Translations under genes and position numbers: made by a program
Notes under the pieces: model-generated
The model's database searches: none
What the model saw: only the letters and a program-made list of their open reading frames with translations
What the model was told of the DNA's origin: nothing
Assembly (NCBI GenBank): GCA_017657125.1
Contig: JAGFNX010000196.1
Coordinates: 59,282-123,281, forward strand
Direction: 5' to 3'
Length of the DNA: 64,000 bases
Source of the DNA: Scopulariopsis brevicaulis
Taxonomy: Eukaryota > Ascomycota > Sordariomycetes > Microascales > Microascaceae
In this document: positions 1 to 10,092 of the stretch, in pieces
How positions within the stretch are numbered: the stretch's first letter is position 1
Layout of the letters: each line of letters begins with the position of its first letter

Positions 1-1692
1 GAAGCGAGATGGGGGAATAAACTGAGTCCCACTTGCAGTGTCGCCCCAGATCAGCAAAGCAATGTGACGGCGTTACTGGAACCCCTTCTAAGACAGCATC
101 AACGTACAAATTTAGACCAAAGCGTGTCTCCTGACCTAGTCACACTCAGAAACCATATCCCCTCGCATACCCCTCATCTTCTCCAGGTCAATTTCACTCC
201 TCGTTCGCCCAGCTATAACATGGATCCCCTCAAACTTGCGATACTCGTCCCGCCCACGTCAAATTTTGTATCCAGACCCACGCTTACAAAGTGTCCTAGA
301 GTGGCCAAGCAATGTGATAGCAGAGTTGGTTTACCATTCAGAAAATTTCCTGGCATAACCATTTAAAGTAATATCCTTGCGATACCTACCTACCAGCATC
401 TCAGGGCGATATCTCCCAACAGCTAGCGTCTCTCCTGCAGCCTAATCTGACTTTATCTCTCCTTTCAGCTAATCAAAGGGCTAGATTAACTCATCATAAA
501 CCTCGCCGCCGCAGTCCGTTTCTAATAACCACTACTTCCCCGAGGATAAACGGCGAAACTTCCTGGAGTGTATTATTAGAAATTCTTTTACGATCCTCAG
601 TTGCAGGAATGTCGTCTTCGTTATGGATTCGCTTACCTATCGGATGTGCCCCTTATACAAGGCGATTAAAGCTGTATGACCCGCGTCTCCGGTCAATCCC
701 ATCCTCCTGTTCATTCCTCGGGTACACAATAATCCTTCCAAGCCGCCACATTCTTTTGGAATCCTTCCCTCTTTTCTTCAGATAGCTTTTTACAGAGATA
801 CTACCTGTCTATTCATATCGTGTACTTAGTATAGAAAACAGCGAGGCTTTTCTGGCCCAACGTCGTCCATGTCATCGACACTACCCGTGCAAAGGCCGTT
901 GCCGACGGAACACACTATTTCCCCACGGCAGCTAGGATGACATTGGATACATGTTCGTATGGACGAGTATATTCCCGTTTTAGGCAAGATAAAGTAGGGG
1001 AGCTACCGAACAGGGCGTATAAGCGGGAGACCTATAACGCGGGTAGCTGTGTAGAGACTAGACGGACACCGCGCATAACAAGAACGGACAAGAGGGTGGG
1101 TAGATGAGACTGCCATGTTCGCCGCTACCACCACACCCAGATGTTCATGTCCGTGACGAATGGTAGATGGGAAGCCTCAATCATAGTCTACGTTCACCGG
1201 AGGCGCGAATAAACCTCTCCCGACCCTTTGGCATCACCCTGGAAAATATCCTTGGCTGTGATTAGTTGTGCGCAACTAGAGGAGGCCCCAGCTTCCAGAC
1301 CACACGCTCCGTAGGGATGTGGTCGCATATGGTTATTAATGGATTAGGTGTGGCGATGACGATGCTCATGTTCGCCGTCGATGGAGGTTGAGGTTTCACG
1401 TGCGTATCACATAATCTTCAAGGACAGCCCATGCGCCACGTGTGGCTGGTGCACCCCAGTACGAGGGTACCCAATACGTACGTTCGCGGTATTGCTCCCC
1501 AAGCGTCTAGGCTTCTCCACCTCTCAGATATACCAGAATCACAACGGGCAGCGCCAACGGCGAAGGTTTACATCCATGGCGTCCTCGAACTATCCATATT
1601 GAACACCTTCGCCCTCTCTGATCCGGCAAGCCCGCCACCACTCATCTTTCTCTTCCCCAGCACCCCACGGCCGGAACCACCACTCACCAACC
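1..1692. other. Gene-free stretch
   Basis: This stretch is less GC-rich than the genes that follow and holds only short, biased reading frames without recognisable motifs. I see no tRNA, transposon terminus or tandem repeat in it. The last 100-200 bases before 1693 are rich in CCACC/CCC and presumably are the promoter and leader of the tRNase Z-like gene. Confidence 0.5.
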
Positions 1693-2691
1693 ATGCCACC
1701 CCCATACTTCCCAGAGCCCCTCCCCCAGTCGCCCCGCTCCGACGTCCTCGAATGGCGCCTCCCCAAGCCCTTCAGCCAGTACGTCCTAACCGGCAAGTCC
1801 CGCGCGGCATGGCACACGTCCTTCGTGATCCCGCAGCTCAGCCTCCTCCTGGACGCGGGGCTGTGCGTCAACAAGCTGCGGCCCAAGCACGTCTTCCTGA
1901 CGCACGGGCACAGCGATCACACGCTGCTTGCGCCGGCGTTCGCAAAGCGCGAGGACCCGCCTGATGTTTTCTGTCCCGCGGAAATGAGGGCGGCGTTTGA
2001 TGATTTCATCGCTGCTAATCGGGTGTTGAATCTTGGAGGGTTGGTGGGGCCGCATGCGCCGGAGGGGAGCGGGATGGCGTCGGACGGCGAGGGGGCGAGT
2101 GACAGCGAAGACGGAGTGAAGTCGGACGGAAAGGGAGATCGCCCGTGGCTGGGTGCCCACGTCTCGCATGGTCTGAAGCCAGGCGACACTGTTCCGCTCC
2201 GACGCGTCAAGGACGTGTACGCCACGGCCTTTGCCTGCGACCACACTGTCCCGTGTTTAGGCTACCTCTTCAGCTCCGTATCGCACAAGCTCAAACCCGA
2301 ATACGTGGGCCTTCCAGGCCACGAGCTCAAGCGCCTCCGCGAATCAGGCGACGAGATCACCGCGCCCTCCTGGACCCCCTTCCTCGCATTCCTCGGCGAC
2401 ACCACGGCCGCTACGCTCTTCGCAGAGCCCGAGTGGCTCCGCCGCGGCGTCGCCGTCGTCATCACGGAGTGCAGCTTCTTGTATCCAGAGCACGCGGCGC
2501 AGGCGGCCAAGACCAAGCACACGATCTGGAGCGAGCTCGAGGGGGTGGTACGGCGGTGGCCGCAGACGACGTTTGTGCTGATGCACTTTAGTCTGCGGTA
2601 CAGCGACGAGGAAGTGCGGCGGTTCTTCAAGGAAATGGAGAATCCGCCGGGGAATATCCTCGTGTGGGTGGATGGGTTTGACGGGGGGTGA
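1693..2691 (+). CDS. Short-form tRNase Z-like metallo-beta-lactamase protein
   Basis: Intronless, 332 aa. Seen: the metal-binding motif HGHSDH at about residues 71-76, preceded by a stretch ending in LLLDAGLC; a later GDTTA motif after the FLAFL strand; ITECSFL; and HFSLRYS near the C terminus. In this order these match the beta-CASP-free short tRNase Z (ELAC/TRZ) fold: the histidine motif, the GDT metal ligand and the terminal HxS/T block. The family cleaves the 3' trailer from precursor tRNA with two zinc ions. A poorly conserved acidic insert lies at about residues 125-150. It is far shorter than the long fungal tRNase Z (roughly 800+ aa), so it is probably a second, plant-like short paralogue; a diverged hydrolase with another substrate is possible. 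The start is the first ATG in frame after a pyrimidine-rich leader. Confidence 0.8.
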   Translation: MPPPYFPEPLPQSPRSDVLEWRLPKPFSQYVLTGKSRAAWHTSFVIPQLSLLLDAGLCVNKLRPKHVFLTHGHSDHTLLAPAFAKREDPPDVFCPAEMRAAFDDFIAANRVLNLGGLVGPHAPEGSGMASDGEGASDSEDGVKSDGKGDRPWLGAHVSHGLKPGDTVPLRRVKDVYATAFACDHTVPCLGYLFSSVSHKLKPEYVGLPGHELKRLRESGDEITAPSWTPFLAFLGDTTAATLFAEPEWLRRGVAVVITECSFLYPEHAAQAAKTKHTIWSELEGVVRRWPQTTFVLMHFSLRYSDEEVRRFFKEMENPPGNILVWVDGFDGG

Positions 2692-2808
2692 GGGCGGTGG
2701 TCAGGGTTGGCTTCCGGTTATTTGGGGGTATCTAGCGGCTGTAAAACTCGTGTTCGTACACGTCGCTCGCGTTTACTCTACGTTGCAACTGGTGCGCCGA
2801 GTTGGGAA

Positions 2809-2922
2809 GCCCCGGGCTGAATCCGGGTCTGGCCTTCCAAGGCAGCCCCGGGGTGGATACGGGTCGGGTCTTCTTCCATGGCAGCCCTAGGCTTTATCGG
2901 GGTCGGGTCTCCTATCAGGACG
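2809..2922. repeat. Degenerate 36-39 bp tandem repeat, three units
   Basis: Three units start at 2809, 2845 and 2884. Each opens with GCCCC/GCCCT, followed by a ...GGGTC(T/G)GG stretch and ending in CC(A/T)(A/T)GGCA. The units differ at many positions. The array lies between the 3' end of the tRNase Z-like gene and the transposase relic. Confidence 0.65.
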
Positions 2923-3173
2923 AAGCGAGGTTCCTGGGGAGGTTGGGGAGGTTGCGCTTGGGGAGGTCTGGATGAGGGTGCCCGCCTAGCGGGAGACTCT
3001 CGGGGCTTATCCACTCGGCGCCCGTCTACCCCATTTAGTCCGTCCCGCTCCTCCACATCCTCACCCCCCTTCTCGCTCTGCTCGGCCGATGGTTGCCTCT
3101 GCAAAGCCAGTACCGCCACCTCGGCCGGATCCGGCGTCGTATTCGTCGTCGGATAAAGCATGCCTACAAACAC

Positions 3174-3587
3174 TCAGCAACCTACGCCTTCGCACTTCAC
3201 ACCGCACACATCCTTACCCCTGACATTCGTAATCTCCGGATGCCTCTTCAAGAAGCACATGACCCACTGCCTCCCAAGCGTCTTGTCCTTCCCCCCACCC
3301 CTCTCTAGTACCTTCTTCGCAAAGTCATACATAGTCGCCTGGCCAACGGGGAACCCCAGCGCCGTCTGGCTGATGACCCAGTCCGAGAGGTACGCCTCCT
3401 GGGTCCTGGTGAGCTTCTGCCGGCCTGCGCTCACGGCGGCCCGCGTGGTCGAGCCCCGGCTACGGTAGAGGAGCGTCGTCGAGGGGATGCCCCAGCGGCG
3501 GGCGGTCCCCTTAACGGGCCTTCCGGACATTACCTAGGCGAGGGCATTCTGCATGTCATTCTCTGAGTATCGGGGCTTCGGCGGCAT
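3174..3587 (-). pseudogene. Pogo/Fot-type transposase N terminus, broken
   Basis: Read on the minus strand, a typical element start (MPPKPRYSENDMQNALA) from 3587 is followed by an in-frame TAG at 3531-3533. The same frame then continues with RRWGIPSTTL, the psq-type helix-turn-helix, and with a CENP-B/Tc5-type helix-turn-helix (about QEAYLSDWVI to VMCFLKRHP, then NVRGKD). A second in-frame stop (TGA) lies at 3174. In this family these two DNA-binding domains precede a DDE catalytic domain, which is absent here. The frame stays open after the second stop to about 2778, but that translation is low-complexity and partly encoded by the 36-39 bp repeat. I conclude a truncated, inactive element; a domesticated DNA-binding gene is less likely because of the early stop. 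Confidence 0.7.
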
Positions 3588-4076
3588 CTCTGGGAGTAAG
3601 ACCTCTGGTGTGAGACCCGTTCTGGTGGGTGGTGGTGAGGTCGAGTCGGGGAGGTCGGTTGAGGTGGACACCAGTTGGTGGGAGATCACGCGGTTGGCGG
3701 AGTGGTCAGATGACCGCAGACAGCTGAAGTCGCGCTCCCAGAGTCTGGGCCCAAAATCGACTGCGACGGGCACGAGTTGAACAGGCGAGCCTTCGGCTCT
3801 GGTATTCACCACGTGACCCGCTGACTACAGCGAACAGTCTTTTCCCCGCTGCGCCAAACTCGCCCTCAAGGACCCCACCTCGAAATTCCTTCCCCAGAAT
3901 CACCACCGCCCATATCCAACACGCATCCGTCTGCATCCAACGCGCTTCGAAATTGTGCTTCGTGATCCAGGTTCACTTGTCGAATCTGCTCTATTACAGG
4001 CCATTGCGCCATTCGGCGCTCGCCTGAAGCGCTACAACTCCAATCCCACATCCCGTCAAATCACCACCACCCCATC

Positions 4077-6272
4077 ATGTCATCCTTCATCACCCCCGCC
4101 AAGCGGCCCGGCGCCGGCGCGGCGATGCGACCCAAGGCCCTCCAGCGGCCAAACCCCGTCCGCATGATGCGTGAGCAGGAAGAAAAGCGGCAGGCTGAGC
4201 GCGCAGCCGCCGCCTCCGCCGCCGCGGCGCCCGCAACCCGGCCCTCCGGTGGCCAGCAGTGTCCTAACAAGAGCTGCACGCGGCCCAACGTCGTGGACGG
4301 GACGTGCCGTAGCTGCGGCCGCGTCGCGGACGACAGCAACATTGTGTCGGAGATTCAGTTCGGCGAGACGTCAGGCGGCGCCGCCATCGTACAGGGTAGC
4401 TACATCGGGGCGGACCAGGCTGGTGTCCGGACGTACGGCCCCAACTTCCGGCGGTCAGGAGGGTCGTCGGACGATAGGGAGAAGTCGATCCGCGAGGCGC
4501 GGCAGCTGATGCAGGGGTTCGCGAACCAGCTTAATATTAGCGAGTCTCTGGTTGCGTCGGGCACGCAGGCCTTTAAGCTTGCGTCTGCGGCGAACTTTGT
4601 GCAGGGCCGCACGCTCCCCATGGTGGCGGCCGTCTGCCTGTACGCGGCGTGCCGGAACGAGCCGCCTTGCAAGATCATGCTCATCGACCTCGCGGACCTG
4701 ACGCAGATCAATGTCTTCCGCCTCGGCCGCGCCTTCAAGGCCCTCAACCGCGCCGTGCCCGTCTGCAGCGACGGCCTCGTACCCGTCTACCCCGAGGACC
4801 TGATCTACCGGTTCGCGAGCCGCCTCGAGTTCATGGACAAGACGAACAAGGTGGCCGAGGACGCGGTGCGCCTGGTTCGCCGCATGAGCCGCGACTGGAT
4901 GGTCATGGGCCGCCGGCCCTCGGGCATCTGCGGCGCGTGCCTCCTCATGGCGGCGCGCCTCAACAACTTCCGCCGCACGGTCCGCGAGGTCGTCTACATC
5001 GTAAAGGTTACTAACCACACGATCCAGAGCCGCCTCGAAGAGTTCAAGTTTACCGAGTCGAGTAACATGACGGTCGAGGATTTCTTGACGCAGGATTTCC
5101 TTGAGTCGTCGCATGATCCGCCGTCGTTTTACCGCAAGTCGGACGAGTACAGGACTGCGGTGGAGGCCAAGGGCGGGAAGCGGAAGCGGGCGATTGCGGA
5201 CGTCGACGGGGATGCAGCGGAGGATTCCATCCCGATTGACCCGGCGCTCAGCGCGTTGATGGGTCCTGATGAGGCTCGGCCTCTGCAGACTGGCGCCGAG
5301 ACCCTGCAGACTCCCCCGGCGACACAACAGCCCGGCGACGACAGCAACGCTGAGAACGGCACACCACTCCCCGACATCTCGTCGCTCCCCGGCCCGCAAT
5401 TCCGCCGCGACGCAGACGGCTTTATCATCCCGCCCCTCCCCAGCGTCGCGCAAGCCGTCCCCTCCCTCGGCGACCCGAATAGCACCAACGCCCTCGCCGA
5501 GCTAGCCGAGAGCTTCGGTGACGGCGAGGCGCCCCCCAAGCCCGCCGACGGCGACAAGTCCCCAAGTGATCCCAAGGCCTCCAAATCGCAGCTCCCGATG
5601 ACGGAAGACTGGGAGCGCGATGAGAACGTCCTCGAGGAACAAATCTCGGAAATCTTCAACGACCCGCAGACGCTGGAGCACGCCATGGCCTTCTCCAACG
5701 CGGGCCAGCGCGCGCAGCTCCACTCTCTCTGGGCCCTCCAGCAGCGGCCCCAACGCCAGGTCTCCATGGCCGAGGTCGTCGCCGAGGACGAGTTCGCCAA
5801 CGACCCCGAGGTGCAGTACTGCCTGCTGTCCCCCGAAGAGACGCTCGTCAAGGAGCGGATTTGGGTGAATGAGAACCGCGACTTTTTGCGTAAGCAGCAG
5901 GAGGCGGTGTTCCGGAAGAAGGCCGAGGCGGACAAGCCCAAGGTCACGAGGCGGAGGAGGAAGAAGGCGAGGATGGGGGAGGCGCAGACGACTCCGGCGA
6001 GTACGCCTGGGGATGCGGCGGTTAGTGTCATGAAGGAGAGGGCGTTCTCGACGAGGATTAATTATGATGCTATAAGGAGTCTGTTTGATATGCCGGGCGG
6101 GGACGGTGGGGAGAGTGAGAAGGCGGGTGAGGGGGCTGAGGAGGGCGGGGAGGAGGTTGATCTTGATGAGGAAGACTTTATTGGGGAAGTGGAGGAGGAG
6201 GTGGAGGATGTTGCGGATGAGGAGGAGCAGTATGACGACGAGTTTGACGAGGGGATTGACGACGAGTATTAG
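4077..6272 (+). CDS. brf1: Transcription factor IIIB subunit BRF1
   Basis: Single exon, 731 aa. BRF1 recruits TBP and RNA polymerase III to tRNA and 5S genes in the nucleus. Seen: an N-terminal zinc ribbon with cysteines at about 62, 67, 77 and 80, followed by the typical SEIQFGE segment; two TFIIB-type cyclin repeats over roughly residues 130-330 (for example RNEPPCKIMLIDLADL and GRRPSGICGACLLMAAR); and a charged C-terminal half. A BRF1 homology block around residues 500-600 (EDWERDENVLEEQI onward, then RIWVNENRDFLRKQQEA) binds TBP in the known family. The last 60 residues are almost entirely Glu/Asp/Gly. An Ala-rich stretch precedes the zinc ribbon. It converges on SEC11 with about 275 bp between stop codons. 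Confidence 0.95.
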   Translation: MSSFITPAKRPGAGAAMRPKALQRPNPVRMMREQEEKRQAERAAAASAAAAPATRPSGGQQCPNKSCTRPNVVDGTCRSCGRVADDSNIVSEIQFGETSGGAAIVQGSYIGADQAGVRTYGPNFRRSGGSSDDREKSIREARQLMQGFANQLNISESLVASGTQAFKLASAANFVQGRTLPMVAAVCLYAACRNEPPCKIMLIDLADLTQINVFRLGRAFKALNRAVPVCSDGLVPVYPEDLIYRFASRLEFMDKTNKVAEDAVRLVRRMSRDWMVMGRRPSGICGACLLMAARLNNFRRTVREVVYIVKVTNHTIQSRLEEFKFTESSNMTVEDFLTQDFLESSHDPPSFYRKSDEYRTAVEAKGGKRKRAIADVDGDAAEDSIPIDPALSALMGPDEARPLQTGAETLQTPPATQQPGDDSNAENGTPLPDISSLPGPQFRRDADGFIIPPLPSVAQAVPSLGDPNSTNALAELAESFGDGEAPPKPADGDKSPSDPKASKSQLPMTEDWERDENVLEEQISEIFNDPQTLEHAMAFSNAGQRAQLHSLWALQQRPQRQVSMAEVVAEDEFANDPEVQYCLLSPEETLVKERIWVNENRDFLRKQQEAVFRKKAEADKPKVTRRRRKKARMGEAQTTPASTPGDAAVSVMKERAFSTRINYDAIRSLFDMPGGDGGESEKAGEGAEEGGEEVDLDEEDFIGEVEEEVEDVADEEEQYDDEFDEGIDDEY

Positions 6273-6547
6273 TGAGGGGAGAGGGAAGTGCATATCAGGT
6301 TTCTGATGAGTATCATCATGGGAAGGGGAGAGTTATGCCAATGTTGGTATGGAGGAGGACCTGTTATACCCAGACCTTGTGTCTATCGTTATTCTGTACA
6401 GCATCCACGGGCAGGGGAAAAGCATCAGTATTTAGAAAAAAACAAGGATTCAGACGCACATATCTACGCTAATTGCTACCGTGAACCCCCACCGCCATTC
6501 CCCGTCCCAAGACACCCCGCCTCGCCCTCGCTCCCCTGCAGGCCGAC

Positions 6548-7322
6548 TTACTCCCTTTGTAAGACGACCGTGAGACCCATGATGCCCAGCATGACGGTCT
6601 TGAGCCAGGGGTGCTCGGAGAGCATGATGGTTACGTAGCCCACGAAGGGGACGTAGGCTACCACGCTGCCGATGATGTCGGAGCGGACGAGGTAGTCCTG
6701 GCCGCGGGCGTAGAGCCTGGTCTAGTTAGTTTCATGGAGCTTGAGGCAGGGCGTGAAGGGGGGAGGTGGGATAGGGGAAAAGGGACATACTCTGTGTCGT
6801 CGCCCGCGTTGTTGTCACCCTTGGTAAGGAGTTTCGCCTCAGGCCTGTCCACCACCAGTCATGTTAGCACAACCTCGCCAGCATCAACACAGCCACGCAG
6901 TCTAGAAGGCACCCGGGGAGCAGCAAGAGACAACTCACCCAGTTCCAAACTTCCTCACAACCCTATGCACAATCGGAATGTCCTTGTCCTTGATGTTGTA
7001 CACCACCACCTCGCCCACCTCGGTCTCGCGCACCAGCTCGCGATTCCACAGGAGCAGCAGGTCGCCGCGCTGGAAGGCGGGCTCCATGGAGCCGGAGAGG
7101 ACGACGACGATGGGGGAGGGGGAGTCGGTTATCGTGCAGAGGCCCTTCCACATCTTTTGTTCGTTAGTGTGAGCTCGTGGGAGGCATATGGCTAGGAAAG
7201 GTGGGAAACGGGTGAGGGGGGCAGGTGAGAGGGAGGGGTACCATGAACGCGGAGGAGAGAATGAGGCCAAAGGTGAGGAGCTGCGAGGCAGCGTGCCTCG
7301 GATTCGCCAGGCCCGACAGCAT
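6548..7322 (-). CDS. sec11: Signal peptidase complex catalytic subunit SEC11
   Basis: Four exons on the minus strand (7322-7242, 7153-6939, 6844-6791, 6716-6548) sum to 172 aa, the usual SEC11 length. SEC11 is the ER-membrane protease that removes signal peptides. Seen: an N-terminal membrane segment split by intron 1 (ASQLLTFGLILSSAFM, then MWKGL); the catalytic Ser in VVLSGSMEP (about residue 49); the catalytic His in PIVHRVVRKFG (about residue 90); the conserved LLTKGDNNAGDDTELY box carrying the Asp; and a C-terminal hydrophobic segment beginning YVTIMLSEHPWLK. Donors are GTACCC, GTGAGT, GTATGT and all joins restore the family sequence. The start MLSGLANPRHAA is the conserved one. Confidence 0.94.
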
Positions 7323-8208
7323 CTTGTCTGTCGTGGTTCGTCCTTGTCCTTATTCCTTCCTTCTTGTCCCTCTTGTCCCTTCGCTTCTAGATGGGACTCG
7401 GCTTGTACTCCGCTGAAGCTAGCGGACAAACGCAGTCGATGTCGAGTTGGGTTCCCGTGTGCGCGAAGAGTGGGTTCGATTTGGGCCGGTGGGGGTTCGT
7501 CGCGGGAGGTGAGGCGAGGTTCGGGGGTGGTCGAGGTGAGGTGTAGCTGGTGTCGTGTAGCTGGCGTCGGCGGGTCGCGAATGCGCCGTTGGAGCTCCGG
7601 CGCAATTGACCACCTGGCACCGCACCTGCAGCTGGCACCGCCACGTAGGACCCCAAATGCGCCACATGTTGCCAGCACAGTGTGGCTGGTGCCAGCCGCC
7701 GCTCTCCCCCGACCACACCGGAGTCGGAGCACGGCATAGGCTCTTTTATGGAGATTTGTATATCATTTGTCCTGAATCTCCTTGTATTTGACTAAATGCT
7801 CGTCGATGCGTATGTACTAGCAGGTTCCTAGCTCTCCCTTGCGGAAACGGAGTACTTCAACCGGCCAACAGACCAGGATGAAGTGAGAGAACCCCCTCGA
7901 AGACACGAAGCTAAAGCAGATGCTCTATATTCAAATCAATATCATAGAAGTATAAAATCTAACTATAATCCCAAACGAATTACCGTAACGCCGAGCAGAA
8001 TAGCGCATCCCGTCGAGACGCCCGCGCAAAGCCCCCCAGTATGTAAAAGCGCAATGCCCCCATGGCCCCCTACCGACACTATGACGCCAAAGCAGCCTCG
8101 AACCTGAACCGATAGACATAGGAAACCGTGTGCTGTGTGTAGGATAATGACCTACAGCCGCTTCCCCTTTCCTCACTTCTCACTTCCGAGCCTGACAGCA
8201 GCAGCTCC
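7323..8208. other. Intergenic, SEC11 upstream and Mpv17 downstream
   Basis: About 890 bp between the SEC11 start and the Mpv17-family stop. The half next to SEC11 is GC-rich with a C/T-rich leader; the middle (about 7740-8010) is AT-richer. Reading frames here are short, and none encodes a motif I recognise. Confidence 0.5.
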
Positions 8209-9192
8209 TCAACCGGCGTTGGCGAGGGACAGATACGCCGTCCACGCAATGCTAACGCACGACACAAACGGCTACAAAAGGTCAGCATCAGAACACCCGT
8301 CCAAGTACCTCGACCCACGGGAAACTCACCAGCTGCAGCTGAATAGGCATCAGCCGAAAGTTGACAATCTGGACGGCGGGCCAGATGAGGTAGCTCGTCT
8401 TGAGCGTCGGGAACCACATCTCCCGCAGCTTATTCTTGACAGCTCTCCGCCCGCCGCCCTCTGCGACCGTCATGGCGACGAAGAAGATGAAGATACCTGT
8501 TGCCATTAGCACTCTGTCCCGCGAACCCCTTTCTCCTCCTTCTCTTCACCCCATCTCTCCGTCTCGTCTACCACAAGGGTCAAACTCACTGCAAGGTGAA
8601 AAACAAATCTGATCCATCAGAACCCTCTTCAGCGCCGGCACAAGCGCACTAGCCTTCGTGATGGGGAACATCCACTCCAGGAACCGGAACCACTTGAACT
8701 GCACCGGCGCCATGCCCATGCCGTACGCCATGAAGCGCACCAGCCTCTCAAAGTCGAACGGCGAGGCGGCCCCCGCGCCCGCGAAGTCGGCGCCCAGGAG
8801 CCCGTCCTTGCGGTCGAGCTCGTGGAGCTCGATGGCTAGGGGGTCGTGTTTGGAGAGGCCGAGCTTGTTGGGGGTGGAGGTTGCGTTTATGGCGGAGAGG
8901 AGCTGGGCGACAGTGTCGGCCATGCCGCCGAGGATGGCGTTTGTTACCATCATGGTCATTACTGTGCGAATATGCGTTAGTGAGGGGAGACGGCGAGAGG
9001 GCGAGATGGGGGCGATGGCTAGAGATGTGCTGGGAGAGGTGCCGGGACGGGCGGCGGGTCCGACGAACCTGGTTGCTCTTCATAGTATGCGTTGAACTTG
9101 ACCGTTAAGCGCGCGGCGAGTGCGATCTCTACCATGAAGACGATGGCGTGGAGGAGAGGCTGCACACGGGTTTTCCAGTTAGCGCTCGACAT
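8209..9192 (-). CDS. Mpv17/PMP22 family integral membrane protein
   Basis: Four exons (9192-9069, 8961-8590, 8496-8330, 8271-8209) sum to 241 aa. Members sit in the inner mitochondrial or peroxisomal membrane (yeast Sym1 and mammalian PMP22/Mpv17 types) and affect membrane permeability and stress tolerance; which organelle applies here is not visible. Seen: an early NAYYEEQPVMTMMVTNAIL block with GGMADTVAQLL; a central segment GMGMAPVQFKWFRFLE; and the diagnostic C-terminal block WPAVQIVNFRLMPIQLQL followed, after intron 3, by PFVSCVSIAWTAYLSLANAG and stop. The middle loop (about residues 65-95) is longer than in Sym1, as in other filamentous-fungal members. The last exon encodes only 20 residues and the stop. 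Confidence 0.88.
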
Positions 9193-9320
9193 CTTGAAAC
9201 CCTCCGGCCGGCTCTTCCGGTCGGAGGCAGGGGAGGGCGACGTACGACCCGGCCGTAGATGTATCTGCTATTCACCGACCGCTCCAAGCGGCGGCGAGTC
9301 GTTTCCCACGCCATGGTCGA

Positions 9321-9342
9321 TGTGTGTGTGTGTGTGTGTGTG
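9321..9342. repeat. TG microsatellite
   Basis: Eleven TG dinucleotides in a row, about 130 bp upstream of the Mpv17-family start. It is a simple length-polymorphic repeat; no function is inferred. Confidence 0.9.
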
Positions 9343-10092
9343 TTTGCGTCGACGAGTGCTGGTCGGGCGATCGGCGGAGGCGGGAGTGGATGACGACACT
9401 CCGGCTGCGGAGACGACGCTGCGACCGGGGTAGCGATGTCGAGGTCTTCGTTCGTTCGGGTGTTTCGGAATTCGCTCGAGTTCTCAGGGCCGGCCAGAGA
9501 TTTCACCGATATGGCGAGGTGGGCGTGGATGGGATTGTCGTTGAGTAGGGTTGGTTGGGGAGGCTGCGATGGTTCTTCGCCTTTGGTCGGCGAGTCCGGT
9601 AGTCAGGTGCTGTTGGTGCAGTTCCAGTATGGTCGGCGGCTACGCCATCGCACTGTGTGTTGCCTGTACGGCACCCGGGCTTGGCCGTCGGCACTTGGCG
9701 TGGAGTGATGTTTCGGCCGAGGCTCACACCGCCCGCTGTTATTTGTCACTGGAACTTGGGACTTAGGTCCCTGCATTCTTCGCCGTTAATTGGAATTTGG
9801 AATGAATTTTTGCCCTTGGATGCCCTCATTTCTAGAATCCACATCTCAAGGCTGTTGCCGCAAAATCGGGCCAGGGTGCTTCTAGATCCCGTGTCCGGGT
9901 CGCCCGTATATACCTGGGAGCCACCGGCAGAATTCCATATCCGACCAGGTGTGGGGAATCACGCTCATCCCTCTGACCCTAGCGCGTCTGGTCCCAGGGG
10001 GTTCTTCGCAAATGTCTATAAATACACTTCGCTCCAGACTCCCGTATTTGCTCTCCTCAAAGCCCTCCCGGGCACTTGGCACGACCTATCCC
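9343..10092. other. Intergenic, Mpv17 upstream and TyrRS downstream
   Basis: No credible gene. The stretch should hold the Mpv17-family promoter and the TyrRS 3' UTR. Reading frames are short and without recognisable domains. Confidence 0.5.

Noticed and set aside
4455..6293. Long open frames antisense to BRF1.
   Set aside because: They are shadows of GC-rich codons; translation is Arg/Leu/Pro-rich and matches no family.
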